From CAVPJW01 sp963705525 (GTDB taxonomy: Bacteria; Acidobacteriota; Vicinamibacteria; Vicinamibacterales; CAVPJW01), in assembly GCA_963705525.1 (NCBI GenBank), contig CAVPJW010000002.1:1426001-1490000 (forward strand): 64,000 nt of DNA, given 5' to 3'. This document shows, piece after piece, positions 35,451 to 44,702 of the stretch. Made by a program: the position numbers and the translations under genes. The notes under the pieces are model-generated. The model did not search any database. It saw nothing but the letters and a program-made list of their open reading frames with translations, and was not told the DNA's origin. Every line of letters starts with the position of its first letter. Position 1 is the first letter of the stretch.

Positions 35451-36427
35451 GCTCCCTCGCCCAGCGGGCAATCTCGTCGAGCGTGGCGAACCAGACGCCT
35501 GGTTTCGACTTCATGTGTTTGATCAGACCGTCGAGCGCGGCGATCCGCGAGCGATGGCCGATGACGTGTGGATGCATGACCGCGACCCACAGTCCGCCTT
35601 CGTCGTACGCGACGTCGAACTCCGAACGGAACACCTGCATCACGAGATCCGCCGACGGGAGTGGTCCATTGGCGGCCGGACCGAGATATTGAAAGTCGTC
35701 GAGAATCTGTTCGACCGGCAGCTCGACGAGGCCCGTGGCGTCGCCGTTCGCCGCGATTTCGTATGGATCGTTGCTCCCTGAGAGCGAGCTGTCGTACTGG
35801 AATCCGGCTTCTCGAAGCAGCTTGAGCGTGAAGGGGCTGAACTGACCGTACGGCGCACGGAATCCCGTCGGCTTGTGGCCGATCTGCTCGGTCAGATACT
35901 GGATCGATAGCGTCAGGAGCCGTCGTTCTTCCGCTTCGTTGTTCAGCTCTCCGAGCGGTTCATGAATCCAGCCATGGACCCCGACCTCGTGCCGACCACG
36001 CGCGAGGATGTCCTTGATCATCTGCGGATGAAGCTGAGAGCTGACGGCCGGGACGAAGAACGAAGCGGCGATGTTATGCGTGTCGAGGAGTCGAAGCACG
36101 CGCGGGAGGCCGTCGATGGCGCCGTACTCCCGGAGCGCCAGCCCGTCGATGGCGAACTCGCCCTTCGCCAGCTGGGGGGTCGCATTGTCCACGTCGAACG
36201 ACAGCGCCACCGCCACCCTGTTCCCGTCCGGCCACGACGCTGGCTTGAGCCTCCGGCCGACGCTCACGCGGAACATCTCCCGCCTGAGGCCATCGACGCT
36301 CATCGTCGTCCCTGGCAGCGCGTTGGGTTTCTGATGCTGCGCACCAGGATTCGCGGTGACGACCGATACGGCGGCACCCGTCGCGAGGATCAGTCGGCTC
36401 CAGAAACCGCGCCGGATCGATCGTCAA
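35431..36427 (-). CDS. Polysaccharide deacetylase (second of tandem pair), start frame disturbed
   Basis: The NodB-type domain is intact: VAVALSFDVDNATPQ (metal Asp pair), EVGVHGWIHE (His pair), TGFRAPYGQFSP and GLWVAVMHPHVIGHR. The first in-frame ATG (36303) would omit a leader that is plainly readable upstream (RRGFWSRLILATGAAVSVV). In that frame no ATG, GTG or TTG exists after the previous gene's stop. A TTG at 36427 overlaps that stop (TTGA) and would give MTIDRRGFWSRLILATG if one of two C bases near 36413 were removed. I infer a 331-residue Tat-exported paralogue of the upstream gene with a one-base insertion. Confidence 0.7.
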
Positions 36428-37389
36428 TGTTTCAGCACCCATTTCGCTACATCCTCATGCGTCGCGAACCAGACGCCCGGTTTCGACTTCATGTATTGAA
36501 TGAAACGTCCGAGCACGACCGCCCTCGCCCGGTGGCCGATGATGTGCGGATGCATCGTGAGGACGAACAGCCCGCCTTCATCGTAGGCCGCATCGAACTC
36601 TGCCTGGTACGCCTGCAGCACGAGCTCCGGCGACGGCAGCGAGCCGTTGTTGGTCGGTCCGAACAACGGAAAATCGTCGCGAATCCATTCGATCGGCAGC
36701 TCGACGATGCCGCTTGGCTGGCCGTCCATCAGGATCTCATACGCATCGTCGCTCGACATCAGGCTGCTGTCGTAGAGGAAGCCGGCCGCCTTCACCTGCT
36801 TCATGGTGAAGTCGCTGAACTGCCACGACGGGGCGCGATAGCCGACGGGCCGCTTCCCCATCGCCGTCGTCAGGTAGTCGATTGCCTGCGTCAGCAGGCG
36901 TTGTTCCTCCTTCTCGTTGTTCAGGGCCGGCAGCAGCTCGTGGATCCAACCGTGGACGCCGATCTCGTGCCGGCCACTGGCCTGGATGTCCTTGATCATC
37001 TGCGGATGAAGCGCCGCACTCACGGCCGGGATGAAAAAGGACGCGGGCACACCGTTCGCCGCCAGCACCTTGAGCACGCGAGGCAGGCCGTCGACCGCTC
37101 CGTACTCGCCGCGCGTGAACCCTTCGAGCCGCAGGTCGCCGCGTGACAGCACCGCGGATGCATTGTCCACGTCGAAACTCAACGCTACCGCAACACGCGC
37201 CCCGTCAGGCCAACTCGACGGCCGCAACCGACGACCAGCGCTCACGTGGAAGAACTTGGCCTTGAGATCGTCGAGGCTCCACGTGATGCCGGGGAATTCG
37301 TTGGGAGGGGGTTGTTGCTGCGCGGAGACGGTGGAAAGGACAAGTAGGAGACTAAGGACGAGGGCGGTGAGGATCAAGCGCAAGGACAT
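36424..37389 (-). CDS. Secreted polysaccharide deacetylase (first of tandem pair)
   Basis: 321 residues from the ATG at 37389 with AAGGAG 6 nt upstream; frame above it runs into heptamer repeats. A signal peptide (LILTALVLSLLLVLSTVSA) precedes a NodB domain: RVAVALSFDVDNASAVLSRG, HEIGVHGWIHELLPALNNEK, VGYRAPSWQFSDFTMKQV, DEGGLFVLTMHPHIIGHRAR. It is related along its whole length to the gene immediately downstream, suggesting a tandem duplication. It would de-N-acetylate a polysaccharide or act on a related amide outside the cell. Confidence 0.87.
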   Translation of the reverse strand: MSLRLILTALVLSLLLVLSTVSAQQQPPPNEFPGITWSLDDLKAKFFHVSAGRRLRPSSWPDGARVAVALSFDVDNASAVLSRGDLRLEGFTRGEYGAVDGLPRVLKVLAANGVPASFFIPAVSAALHPQMIKDIQASGRHEIGVHGWIHELLPALNNEKEEQRLLTQAIDYLTTAMGKRPVGYRAPSWQFSDFTMKQVKAAGFLYDSSLMSSDDAYEILMDGQPSGIVELPIEWIRDDFPLFGPTNNGSLPSPELVLQAYQAEFDAAYDEGGLFVLTMHPHIIGHRARAVVLGRFIQYMKSKPGVWFATHEDVAKWVLKH

Positions 37390-37403
37390 GACGGGCTCCT
37401 TCG

Positions 37404-37456
37404 TCAGTTCTTTGTTCTTAGTGTTTAGTGCGAGTTCTGAATTCTTAGTTCTTAGG
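37404..37456 (+). repeat. Family B heptamer arm, left of four-helix gene
   Basis: Units AGTTCTT, TGTTCTT, AGTGTTT, AGTTCTG, AATTCTT, AGTTCTT in the plus orientation, 15 bp from the deacetylase start. The array is the inverse complement in type of the arm at 37857-37930 on the other side of the four-helix-bundle gene. Confidence 0.75.
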
Positions 37457-37500
37457 GCCCTCACGCCGCTTCGCCTGGCACGCACCCTGCACGAGCAGCC

Positions 37501-37869
37501 GTGGTGGGCGTCAGTCGGTTCGAGGATCTCATCGTCTGGCGAAAGGCCCGCGCACTTTCTGGCGACCTCTGGCAGCTTTCTCGACAGTCGCACTTCTGCA
37601 GCGACCGTGATCTCTGCACACAGATGACAACAGCCGCAGTCTCCACCATGGCGAATATTGCCGAAGGGTTTCTCCGACGAGATCGCAAGGACTTCGCTCG
37701 GTTCCTCCGCATCGCCAGTGCGTCTAATGGTGAAGTCCGCGCGCTTCTCTATGCGGCATACGACAGAGGCCGCATCCTCCATCGCGACGCGAGCCGGTTG
37801 ATAGAGACCACCAACGAAATCGGCAGAATGCTCCGCTCACTCGAGCAATATCTGCGCACCAAGAACTAA
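37501..37869 (+). CDS. Four-helix-bundle protein (S23/IVP family)
   Basis: 122 residues, GTG start. The sequence is diagnostic: SRFEDLIVWRKARALSGDLW at the N-terminus, MTTAAVSTMANIAEGFLRR in the middle and FLRIASASNGEVRALLYAAY later, all four amphipathic helices. The family forms pentameric barrels, is encoded by 23S rRNA intervening sequences in some bacteria, and is related to Avd of diversity-generating retroelements. No reverse transcriptase is nearby. The last codons (RTKN and the stop) lie within the heptamer array, so gene and repeat are physically joined. Confidence 0.88.
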   Translation: MVGVSRFEDLIVWRKARALSGDLWQLSRQSHFCSDRDLCTQMTTAAVSTMANIAEGFLRRDRKDFARFLRIASASNGEVRALLYAAYDRGRILHRDASRLIETTNEIGRMLRSLEQYLRTKN

Positions 37870-37930
37870 GCACCGCACTAAGAACTAGGCACCGCACTAA
37901 GCACTAAGCACCAAGCACTAAGAACTTCGT
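37857..37930 (-). repeat. Family B heptamer arm, right of four-helix gene
   Basis: Units CTAAGCA, CCAAGCA and CTAAGAA on the plus strand, i.e. AGTTCTT, AGTGCTT and GGTGCTT read from the minus strand, ending 5 nt beyond the gamma-glutamyltransferase stop. Two longer units contain an inserted GCACCG/GTGCGG block. Confidence 0.78.
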
Positions 37931-37934
37931 GATC

Positions 37935-39696
37935 TCACCACCCCATCACATACGCATCATCTTTCGGGCTCACGCCGCCCATCAGGACTCCCGTCTGTGG
38001 ATTGACCATGATCGCCTTCACCCAGCCCACGCCCTTCACGTCCTGCACGTCGAGCCGGTAGCCGCGCGCCACCAGTCCTTCCTGCACGGCTTTCGGTAGT
38101 GACAAGGGCGACGAGGAGTCTGCCCTCGATCGCATGCGGCTGATACGAATCGCGGAATCCAGTGCTGATCACGGCGTCGCTTTCGAGCGCCTGCTGGACG
38201 TTCATGCCGAAGTCCACGACGTTCAGGAAGAACTGCAGCTCGGTCTGCGGCTGCGTGTCGGCGCCCGGCGTGCCGAAGGCGAGAAATGGCTTTCCGTCCT
38301 TCACAGCCAGCGCGGGGTTGATCGTGTGCCGCGTGCGCTTGCCCGGCGCGAGCGCATTGACGTCCTGGGGATCCAGGTAGAAGTACTGCATGCGATCGTT
38401 CAGGAAGAACCCGTTCGGTTCGGCGACCATGCCGCTGCCGAACGAGCTCAGCAGGCTCGACGTGATTGACACCATATTGCGATCCTTGTCGATCACCGCG
38501 AGATACGTGGTCAATCCATGAGCGCGATCGCTGTGAGGCTCCGACGATCGCGATCCGGGAACCGGCGCCCACTCGACAAGCTCCTGCGCCGAGGGCTTCG
38601 CGCCGACGTCACCCGCCGGCGGCTCTCCATCCATCGTCCGATCGGGGTTGATCAGGCCGCGGCGCCTGGCGGCATAGTCCTTTGACAAGAGCGTCTGCAT
38701 GGGAATCGGCGGCACGAATTTCGGATCGCCGACGTACTTGTTTCGATCGGCGAAAGCCAGCCGCAGCGATTCCGTGACGAGGTGGAGGTACGGCGCGCTG
38801 TTGTGCCCGAGCTCTTTGAGATTGAACCCCTCGAGAACATTCAAGGCCTGCAGGAGGACGTGTCCCTGTGAATTCGGCGGACACTCGTACACGTCGATGC
38901 CTCTGTAGTTCACCGAGATTGGCGGGTCTTCAACTGCCTGGTAGGCCGCCAGATCGGACGGCGTGAGAATGCCGCCGTTGGCCTTGAGATACGCCGTCGT
39001 CGCTTGTGCCGTCGTTCCGCGATAGAAATCGTCGCTGCCCAGCTTGCCGATCCGCCGCAGCGTCGCCGCCAGATCGGTCAGCACAACGCGCTCACCCATG
39101 CGAAGCGGCTCGCCGTTCTTGAACCAGATCTTCGTGGTCGACGGATAGTGCGCGAGCTTCTCGCGCGTCTCCTTGAGCGACCGTGCGAGCGTCTCCGTCA
39201 CAGGGAATCCATGTTCGGCGATCTCGGCGGCGGGCTCGAAGACCTCCGCGAGCGGCTTCGTCCCGTACTTCGACACCGCGAGCGCGGCGGCGCCGACCGA
39301 TCCGGGCACGACGACCGTCAATGGACCCTCGGTCGGGATGCCGCCCTTGCCCTTGTAGAAGTCGATAGTCGCCGCCATCGCGGCCGGACCCGTGCCATTG
39401 ATGAACTTCACTTCGTTCGTCTTCGCCAGGTAGATCATGATGAGGCCGTCGCCGCCGAGCCCCGTGTTGTCCGGCTCGACGAGGCCCTGTACTGCCCAGG
39501 TGGCAATCGCGGCATCGACGGCGTTGCCGCCGCTTTTGAGAATCCGCAGGCCGGCTTCCGAGGCCAGTGGATGGCCCGATGCGACCATGCCGTGATCGGT
39601 CATCACGACCGGCCGCCACGTCCAGCCCTGACCCTGGCCGTCGGCGACGAGCAGTGCGAAGACGAACGCGACCACCGGTCCCGCTTTTCGTGTCAT
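37935..39696 (-). CDS. Gamma-glutamyltransferase, frame break near the C-terminus
   Basis: The N-terminal 530 residues read cleanly from the ATG at 39696 (GAGG six nt upstream): signal peptide, SGGNAVDAAIATWAVQGLVE, then the self-cleavage Thr396 in HGLTTYLAVIDKDRN, the serine pair in MVSITSSLLSSFGSG, and AFGTPGADTQPQ. Near 38090-38125 the frame breaks; the true end (AVQEGLVARGYRLDVQDVKG through TGVLMGGVSPKDDAYVMGW) continues one base further on. Removing one base gives 586 residues, the family length. The enzyme would hydrolyse gamma-glutamyl bonds in the periplasm. The final ~45 residues are lost if the break is real. Confidence 0.8.
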
Positions 39697-39809
39697 GGCC
39701 CACCTCATTTCCGATCCTCTGAATTGAGCGTGCGAAGAATAGCACGCCGGTGGCGCCTGCTGCCCCGCTTTGGTAGCATCTGCCCGCCTGGTTCACTGAA
39801 GGAGTGCAC

Positions 39810-41072
39810 ATGCAGAGGCGTCTTCGGACATTCGTGATTCTTTACGCCGTTCTCATCACCACGGGAATCGCCGGACAGACGCCGTCGCGTTCCGTCGATC
39901 CCCTCACGTTATCGAACGCCCGCGTCGTAGATGTGCGCACCGGCCAGATCCAGGAAGGCATGACCCTCGTGCTTCGCGACGGGAAGATCTCGAGCGTCGG
40001 CCGAAACGCCGCTGCAGGCGCGTCGCGTGTCATCGACCTTCAGGGGATGTATGTGGTTCCCGGCCTGATAGACGCCCACGCGCACATCGGGAATCTCGAA
40101 GGGGCGCGCCGCGCGCTGCTTTCCGGCGTGACTACGGCGCGCAGCGCGGCGACCGCGATGTACGCCGACGTCGCCATCTCCGAACTTGTCAGCAAGGGCA
40201 TTGTCGCGGGGCCCGACATCATTCCCGCTGGTGTCCATGTTCTGCCCCAACTTGGGGAGGATCTCCTCGCGGACCCCCGGCTCGCCGACTTCGCCGACGG
40301 CGTGAAGACGATCGACGACATCAGGCGCGTCGTGCGCGTCAATCTGGACCGCGGTGCGCGCGTCATCAAGACCAGCGCGACGGCGCGCGCGGGCACGGCC
40401 GATACCGATCCGAGGACGACGACATTTCGGGAGCCGGAGCTGCGCGCGATTGTGGAGGAAGCCGGAGCGCGCAACGTGCCGGTGGAGGTGCACGCGCACG
40501 GCGACGAGGGAGCGATGCTGGCCGTCAAGGCCGGCGTTCGCAGCATCGAGCACGGCACCTACCTCTCTGACGCGACGTTGAAGCTCATGAAGGAGAAAGG
40601 CACGTTCTTCGTCCCGACCTACACGACGGTGGTTGACATCGCCGAGCCGGGCGGCGACTACGACGTGCCCGCGCTCCGCATCCGAGGTATGCACATGCTG
40701 CCGCAGCTGCGGCGTGTCATTCAGCACGCGCATGCGATGGGCGTGAAGATCGCGGCGGGTGTGGACACCGAATACGGCCCGCAGAGCCTGGGACGCATCA
40801 CGCACGAGATCGCGCACTTCGTCGAGATTGGACTGCCCCCTCTCGCCGCATTACAGGCGGCAACGATCGCCGGGGCCGAACTCGTCGGTCAAGAGACGCG
40901 CATCGGCGAGCTCAAGGAAGGCTTCGACGCCGACCTGCTCGTGATTGGCGCGAGTCCACTCGACGCGATCGACGTGCTTCAGGATCCGCTGATGATCATC
41001 AGCAACGGGAGGATCGTGCTTGACCGTGTGAGTCCGGCGCCGCGCCCGTCTTCATCATCGAGCGGGCGCTGA
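39810..41072 (+). CDS. Secreted amidohydrolase (imidazolonepropionase-like), second copy
   Basis: 420 residues from the ATG at 39810, with AAGGAG five nt upstream; a GTG two codons earlier sits inside that AAGGAG. A signal peptide (TFVILYAVLITTGIAGQ) is followed by the metal-enzyme motifs VVPGLIDAHAHIGNLEGA (HxH), ARVIKTSATARAG (lysine region), VPVEVHAHGDEGAMLAVKAG, SIEHGTYLSDATL and IAAGVDTEYGPQSLG (final Asp). It shares architecture with the gene at 9335 but differs clearly in sequence. It converges on the sigma-54 regulator gene, 4 bp apart. Confidence 0.87.
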   Translation: MQRRLRTFVILYAVLITTGIAGQTPSRSVDPLTLSNARVVDVRTGQIQEGMTLVLRDGKISSVGRNAAAGASRVIDLQGMYVVPGLIDAHAHIGNLEGARRALLSGVTTARSAATAMYADVAISELVSKGIVAGPDIIPAGVHVLPQLGEDLLADPRLADFADGVKTIDDIRRVVRVNLDRGARVIKTSATARAGTADTDPRTTTFREPELRAIVEEAGARNVPVEVHAHGDEGAMLAVKAGVRSIEHGTYLSDATLKLMKEKGTFFVPTYTTVVDIAEPGGDYDVPALRIRGMHMLPQLRRVIQHAHAMGVKIAAGVDTEYGPQSLGRITHEIAHFVEIGLPPLAALQAATIAGAELVGQETRIGELKEGFDADLLVIGASPLDAIDVLQDPLMIISNGRIVLDRVSPAPRPSSSSSGR

Positions 41073-41076
41073 CGAC

Positions 41077-42423
41077 TCACTCGTCCTTGAGCGACATGCC
41101 GAAGCGTTCGGCCATGCGATAGAGCGTCCGCCGGTCGATGCCGAGGACCTCGGCTGCGCGCGTGCGGTTGCCGCCGACGGCGTCGAGCACGTGTACAAGA
41201 TAGCGTCGCTCGACCTCGTCGAGAGACGGCAGGCCGGCAAAGAGCGCCGTCTGCGGGTCGCCCTTCACAGGCCCTGACAGCGCGGGCAGATCGGCGGCCT
41301 CGACGACCGAGCCGCGACTGAAGAGGACGAGGCGCTCGATGGTGTTCTCGAGCTCTCGCACGTTGCCCGGCCAGTCGTAGGCAGTCAGCGCGCGCTGGGC
41401 GCCCTCCGACAGTTCGACGTGACGGCCGGCTCTCGTGCACGCGTTCTGCAGAAACCGATCGATCAGCATGGGAATGTCCTCGCGCCGATCGCGAAGCGGA
41501 GGCATCCTGATCACGATCACGCTCAGCCGATAGTACAAGTCCTGACGGAAGCGCTGCTCGGCCACCGCTTTCTCGAGATCGATGTTGGTCGCGGCCACGA
41601 CGCGGACGTCCGCCTTCAGAACGCGATTCGCGCCGACCGGTCGAATCTCTCCCTCCTGCAGCACACGCAGCAGCTTCACCTGAAGTGCCGATGAGGTCTC
41701 GCTGATTTCGTCGAGAAAGACCGTGCCTCCACTCGCCTGCTCGAAAATGCCGCGCCTGTCGGACAGCGCGCCGGTGAAGGCTCCACGCGTGTGACCGAAG
41801 AGCTCCGAATCGAGCAGCGTCTCCGTCAAGGCGCCGCAGTTGATCGGCAGAAATGGTCGCGCCGACCGACGTCCGTGGTTGTGGACGGCGCGCGCCACCA
41901 ATTCCTTCCCGGTCCCGCTTTCCCCGACGATGAGGACGGGCGCGCTCGAATCGGCGGCATGGGCGATCTGCTTGTAGACGGCCAGCATGGCCGCAGTCCG
42001 GCCGATCAGACCCGATGGCACGATCTCGCCGCGGATGCGAGACGGGTCGTCGGTCGGATCCTGATGGGCGAGCGCGCGATCGACGGTGGCTTTGACCTCG
42101 GTGATGTTGAACGGCTTGCTGATGTAGTCGTACGCGCCGGCTCTCACCGCATCGATCGCCGTCTCGAGCGTGCCGAACCCGCTGATCAGCACCACCTGCC
42201 CTTGCGGGTTGGCGCTTCTGAAAACCTTGAGCACATCCAGGCCCGAGTAGGTGTGATTGAGGTTGATATCCGAAATCACCAGATCGAACGGTCGCGCGCG
42301 CGCCAGCGTCAGCGCTTCTTCTGCGCTCTCGGTGAAGGAGATGTCCCGTTCCGGTCCCGCAAGCAGTTCCGCCATGAAGCGGCACGTCTCGCCGTCGTCA
42401 TCGACAATCAGGATTCGCGGCAT
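41077..42423 (-). CDS. NtrC-family sigma-54-dependent response regulator
   Basis: 448 residues: a receiver domain with phospho-acceptor Asp52 (DLVISDINLN), an AAA+ domain with Walker A GESGTGKE (167-174) and the sigma-54 contact loop GAFTGA (214-219), GGTVFLDEI as Walker B, and a C-terminal Fis-type helix-turn-helix (GNRTRAAEVLGIDRRTLYRM). It activates RpoN promoters when phosphorylated. It overlaps the 3' end of the sensor kinase gene by 16 bp, so they form a translationally linked pair. Its targets are not evident here. Confidence 0.93.
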   Translation of the reverse strand: MPRILIVDDDGETCRFMAELLAGPERDISFTESAEEALTLARARPFDLVISDINLNHTYSGLDVLKVFRSANPQGQVVLISGFGTLETAIDAVRAGAYDYISKPFNITEVKATVDRALAHQDPTDDPSRIRGEIVPSGLIGRTAAMLAVYKQIAHAADSSAPVLIVGESGTGKELVARAVHNHGRRSARPFLPINCGALTETLLDSELFGHTRGAFTGALSDRRGIFEQASGGTVFLDEISETSSALQVKLLRVLQEGEIRPVGANRVLKADVRVVAATNIDLEKAVAEQRFRQDLYYRLSVIVIRMPPLRDRREDIPMLIDRFLQNACTRAGRHVELSEGAQRALTAYDWPGNVRELENTIERLVLFSRGSVVEAADLPALSGPVKGDPQTALFAGLPSLDEVERRYLVHVLDAVGGNRTRAAEVLGIDRRTLYRMAERFGMSLKDE

Positions 42424-43970
42424 GTCGGTTCCGCCAGTTGAGTGATCTCCGCAGCGGGCAGGAAGATGGTGAACGTGGTGCCCGCGCCAGGCTCGCTTGC
42501 CACGCCGATGGTCCCTCCGTGCCTGACAATCACGTCCCGCGCGATGCTCAGACCGAGCCCGGTTCCGTGACCCGCCGACTTGGTGGTCACCCACGGCTCG
42601 AAGATTCTCGGGAGAAGGTCCGGCGCTATTCCCTCTCCCGTGTCGGACACCACGAGCTCGATGCCTGCCTCCGATGGCGTGACCTCAATCGTCAGCCGAC
42701 CGCCCCGCGGCATGGCATCGAGTCCATTTGTGATTAGATTCAGGATGGCCAGCTCGAGCGCTTCGATGTCGGCCGTAATGACCGGAAGCGAGCCGTGCAC
42801 GACGACCGACAGCGTGACGCCGAGCTCGCCAAGCCTGGGTCGGGCGAGGTCGGCCACGCGATTGAGGAGCGACGCCACATCGACCGACTTTTTCGCCGTC
42901 GAGCGCCGAGCGCGGTCCAGCAGCGTACGGACGACGGCGTCGACCTTGCCGATTTGCTCGCGAACGATCTCGAGACGGCGCTGCGTTTTCTGGTTCGACG
43001 CGACTTCCTGTTCCATGATCTGCACGTGCCCGTAGATCAGGTTGAGCGGCGTGCCCACTTGGTGCGCCACGTTCGCGGCCATCTGTCCGACCGCCGCCAA
43101 CTGCTCGGCCCGGGCGAGCTCGCTCCGTAGATCGAGCATCCGGCGGTAGCTCTCGGCCAGCTCCTCGTTCTTCTGGCGCAACTCCGACGTCGCGTCCCTG
43201 ATCCGATCCTGCAGCTCCTTTTCGAATCCCTGAATCTTGTCGAGCATCGCGTTCAAACCATCGGCCACGGCGCCAATTTCGTCGCCGCGCGCCACGGCTG
43301 CACGCGCGCTCAGATCTCCCGCCCCCGCGCGTCCCATCGTGTCGCGCAGCGTCCTGAGCGGCTCATGGATCAGGCGGCGGGCGAGCGCGTCGATCAGGAG
43401 GGTCAGAAGAAGAATGGCAGACGGGACGACCCACAGCGCGACCAGGCGCCCGCGTCGTTGCACCTGCTCGACGGGCGCCAGCGACACCGTGACGACGACC
43501 GCACCGAAGGTCCGATCCTTTCGCATCGCGGGCACCGCCATCGTCGCGAAGCCCTCGCTTCGAGGCGCCCAGCTCGGCTGACCCGTGCGGATCACCCTCG
43601 CGCCGGTGACCAGTGCCTCGCGGCGCTCGTCCGAGGAGGTGCTCGCCAGAACCGTCGGCTCGTTGTCGGCCATCGTCACGATCGAGATCGAGCGCAGGCC
43701 GGGCGCCGCCTCGATGAACGTGTGCAGGCTGGCGGTGATGTCGGAGGTCGCCAGCGGATCGGACCGGAGCTCGAACTCGTCGGCCACCGCCACCGCGGTC
43801 AACCTCGCGTTCTCGTGCAGATCGCGCTCGACCGTGCGTTCGAAGATCCGCGTCTCCACGTACGCCTGGACGCCGAGCACCACGGCCACGACCATCGAGA
43901 CAAGAAGCGCGAGGCGCGTTCGGAGAGAGAGGGCGGTGATCAAGACCGCCACACCGGGGCGGTCCTGCAT
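42408..43970 (-). CDS. Membrane sensor histidine kinase (NtrC-pair partner)
   Basis: 520 residues from the ATG at 43970; a GTG six codons upstream is possible. Two transmembrane helices (near residues 15-35 and 180-200) bracket a periplasmic sensing domain. HAMP (DTMGRAGAGDLSARAAVARG) and a coiled coil follow. The phospho-acceptor is His303 in ANVAHQVGTPLN, where the common H-E/D pair is replaced by H-Q. The ATPase has NLITNGLDAMP, DTGEGIAPDLL and GHGTGLGLSIARD. It phosphorylates the overlapping regulator. Confidence 0.92.
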   Translation of the reverse strand: MQDRPGVAVLITALSLRTRLALLVSMVVAVVLGVQAYVETRIFERTVERDLHENARLTAVAVADEFELRSDPLATSDITASLHTFIEAAPGLRSISIVTMADNEPTVLASTSSDERREALVTGARVIRTGQPSWAPRSEGFATMAVPAMRKDRTFGAVVVTVSLAPVEQVQRRGRLVALWVVPSAILLLTLLIDALARRLIHEPLRTLRDTMGRAGAGDLSARAAVARGDEIGAVADGLNAMLDKIQGFEKELQDRIRDATSELRQKNEELAESYRRMLDLRSELARAEQLAAVGQMAANVAHQVGTPLNLIYGHVQIMEQEVASNQKTQRRLEIVREQIGKVDAVVRTLLDRARRSTAKKSVDVASLLNRVADLARPRLGELGVTLSVVVHGSLPVITADIEALELAILNLITNGLDAMPRGGRLTIEVTPSEAGIELVVSDTGEGIAPDLLPRIFEPWVTTKSAGHGTGLGLSIARDVIVRHGGTIGVASEPGAGTTFTIFLPAAEITQLAEPTCRES

Positions 43971-44187
43971 GGTGTGGCGATCCTCCACCGCACCGCGCAG
44001 AACCGCTCAACTCGAAGTGAGCGAAGGAGTTCAACGTCGCCTCTCGTCATCCTGCTCTCCTGGTACTTCCCTTGTTTACATCACGGATGCCGGACGGCGC
44101 AGACCCACGGGGCGGATCTGGCGGCCGTCAAGGGCGATGAACTCAATCTTACAACCTCGTTCAGGAAAGGCCCGGAGGGCAGACACA

Positions 44188-44586
44188 ATGCGAAGACTTG
44201 TATCACTCGTTTCAGCAGGAGCCGCGGCGCTGGCGCTGGCCGGCACCGTTCTGGCGGCACAGGCGGCTCAGACGGCCAAGACAGCCAAGCCCGCCGCCAT
44301 GCACTCGACGTCAGCGGTCGGGACCATCGAGAAGTTCGATGCCGACAGCAAGACGCTGACGCTCAGCACCTCGAAGGGCGCCATGACGTTCATGCTCGCG
44401 TCCAACGCCACCATCAATCTCGGATCGAAGGCGCTCCAGCCGGGCGATCTGGAAGCCCACAGCGGGAGCAAGGCCAAAGTGCGGTACACCGAATCGAACG
44501 GCCAGAAGACAGCCGAGTCTGTGATGGTCTGGTCGGGGTCGGCGACTTCGACGAAGAAGCCCGCGAGTAGTCAAGCTGCAAAATAG
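44188..44586 (+). CDS. Small secreted beta-barrel-like protein
   Basis: 132 residues, GGAGG nine nt before the ATG. The signal peptide (SLVSAGAAALALAGTVLAAQ) is followed by an alanine/lysine linker. Next comes a short beta domain, AVGTIEKFDADSKTLTLSTS, then ATINLGSKALQPGDLE, then KAKVRYTESNGQKTAESVMV, which is the pattern of small periplasmic OB-fold (DUF5666-like) domains. The tail is Ser/Lys-rich. Function unknown; a metal- or ligand-binding role is possible. It converges on the second BNR giant. Confidence 0.72.
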   Translation: MRRLVSLVSAGAAALALAGTVLAAQAAQTAKTAKPAAMHSTSAVGTIEKFDADSKTLTLSTSKGAMTFMLASNATINLGSKALQPGDLEAHSGSKAKVRYTESNGQKTAESVMVWSGSATSTKKPASSQAAK

Positions 44587-44702
44587 GCTGTCCCGCTGGG
44601 GCACGCCGCGCGGGTTCCGTTGAAGTGCCGGGGCCGAGCCACGAGCATCCACAGGCCCGACATCGTGGCTCGGCTCTCCTCTCTCAATAATTCCTGTCTA
44701 AC

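Larger units (their letters stand above)
37404..37933 (+). mobile_element. Candidate IVS-like unit: inverted heptamer arms around an S23/IVP gene
   Basis: A ~530-bp unit with arms of opposite orientation (37404-37456 and 37857-37930) enclosing a single four-helix-bundle gene. The layout parallels the intervening sequences of some 23S rRNA genes, where terminal inverted repeats form a stem cut by RNase III and long versions encode the S23/IVP protein. Here it sits between protein genes. Mobility is inferred from structure and the related gene-less arms elsewhere in the window. Confidence 0.45.

Noticed and set aside
37501..37869. Avd of a diversity-generating retroelement
   Set aside because: No reverse transcriptase, template repeat or variable repeat is visible in the window; the sequence fits the S23/IVP branch better.
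37857..37930. CRISPR array
   Set aside because: Period is 7 bp with degenerate units, no spacers, and no cas genes nearby.
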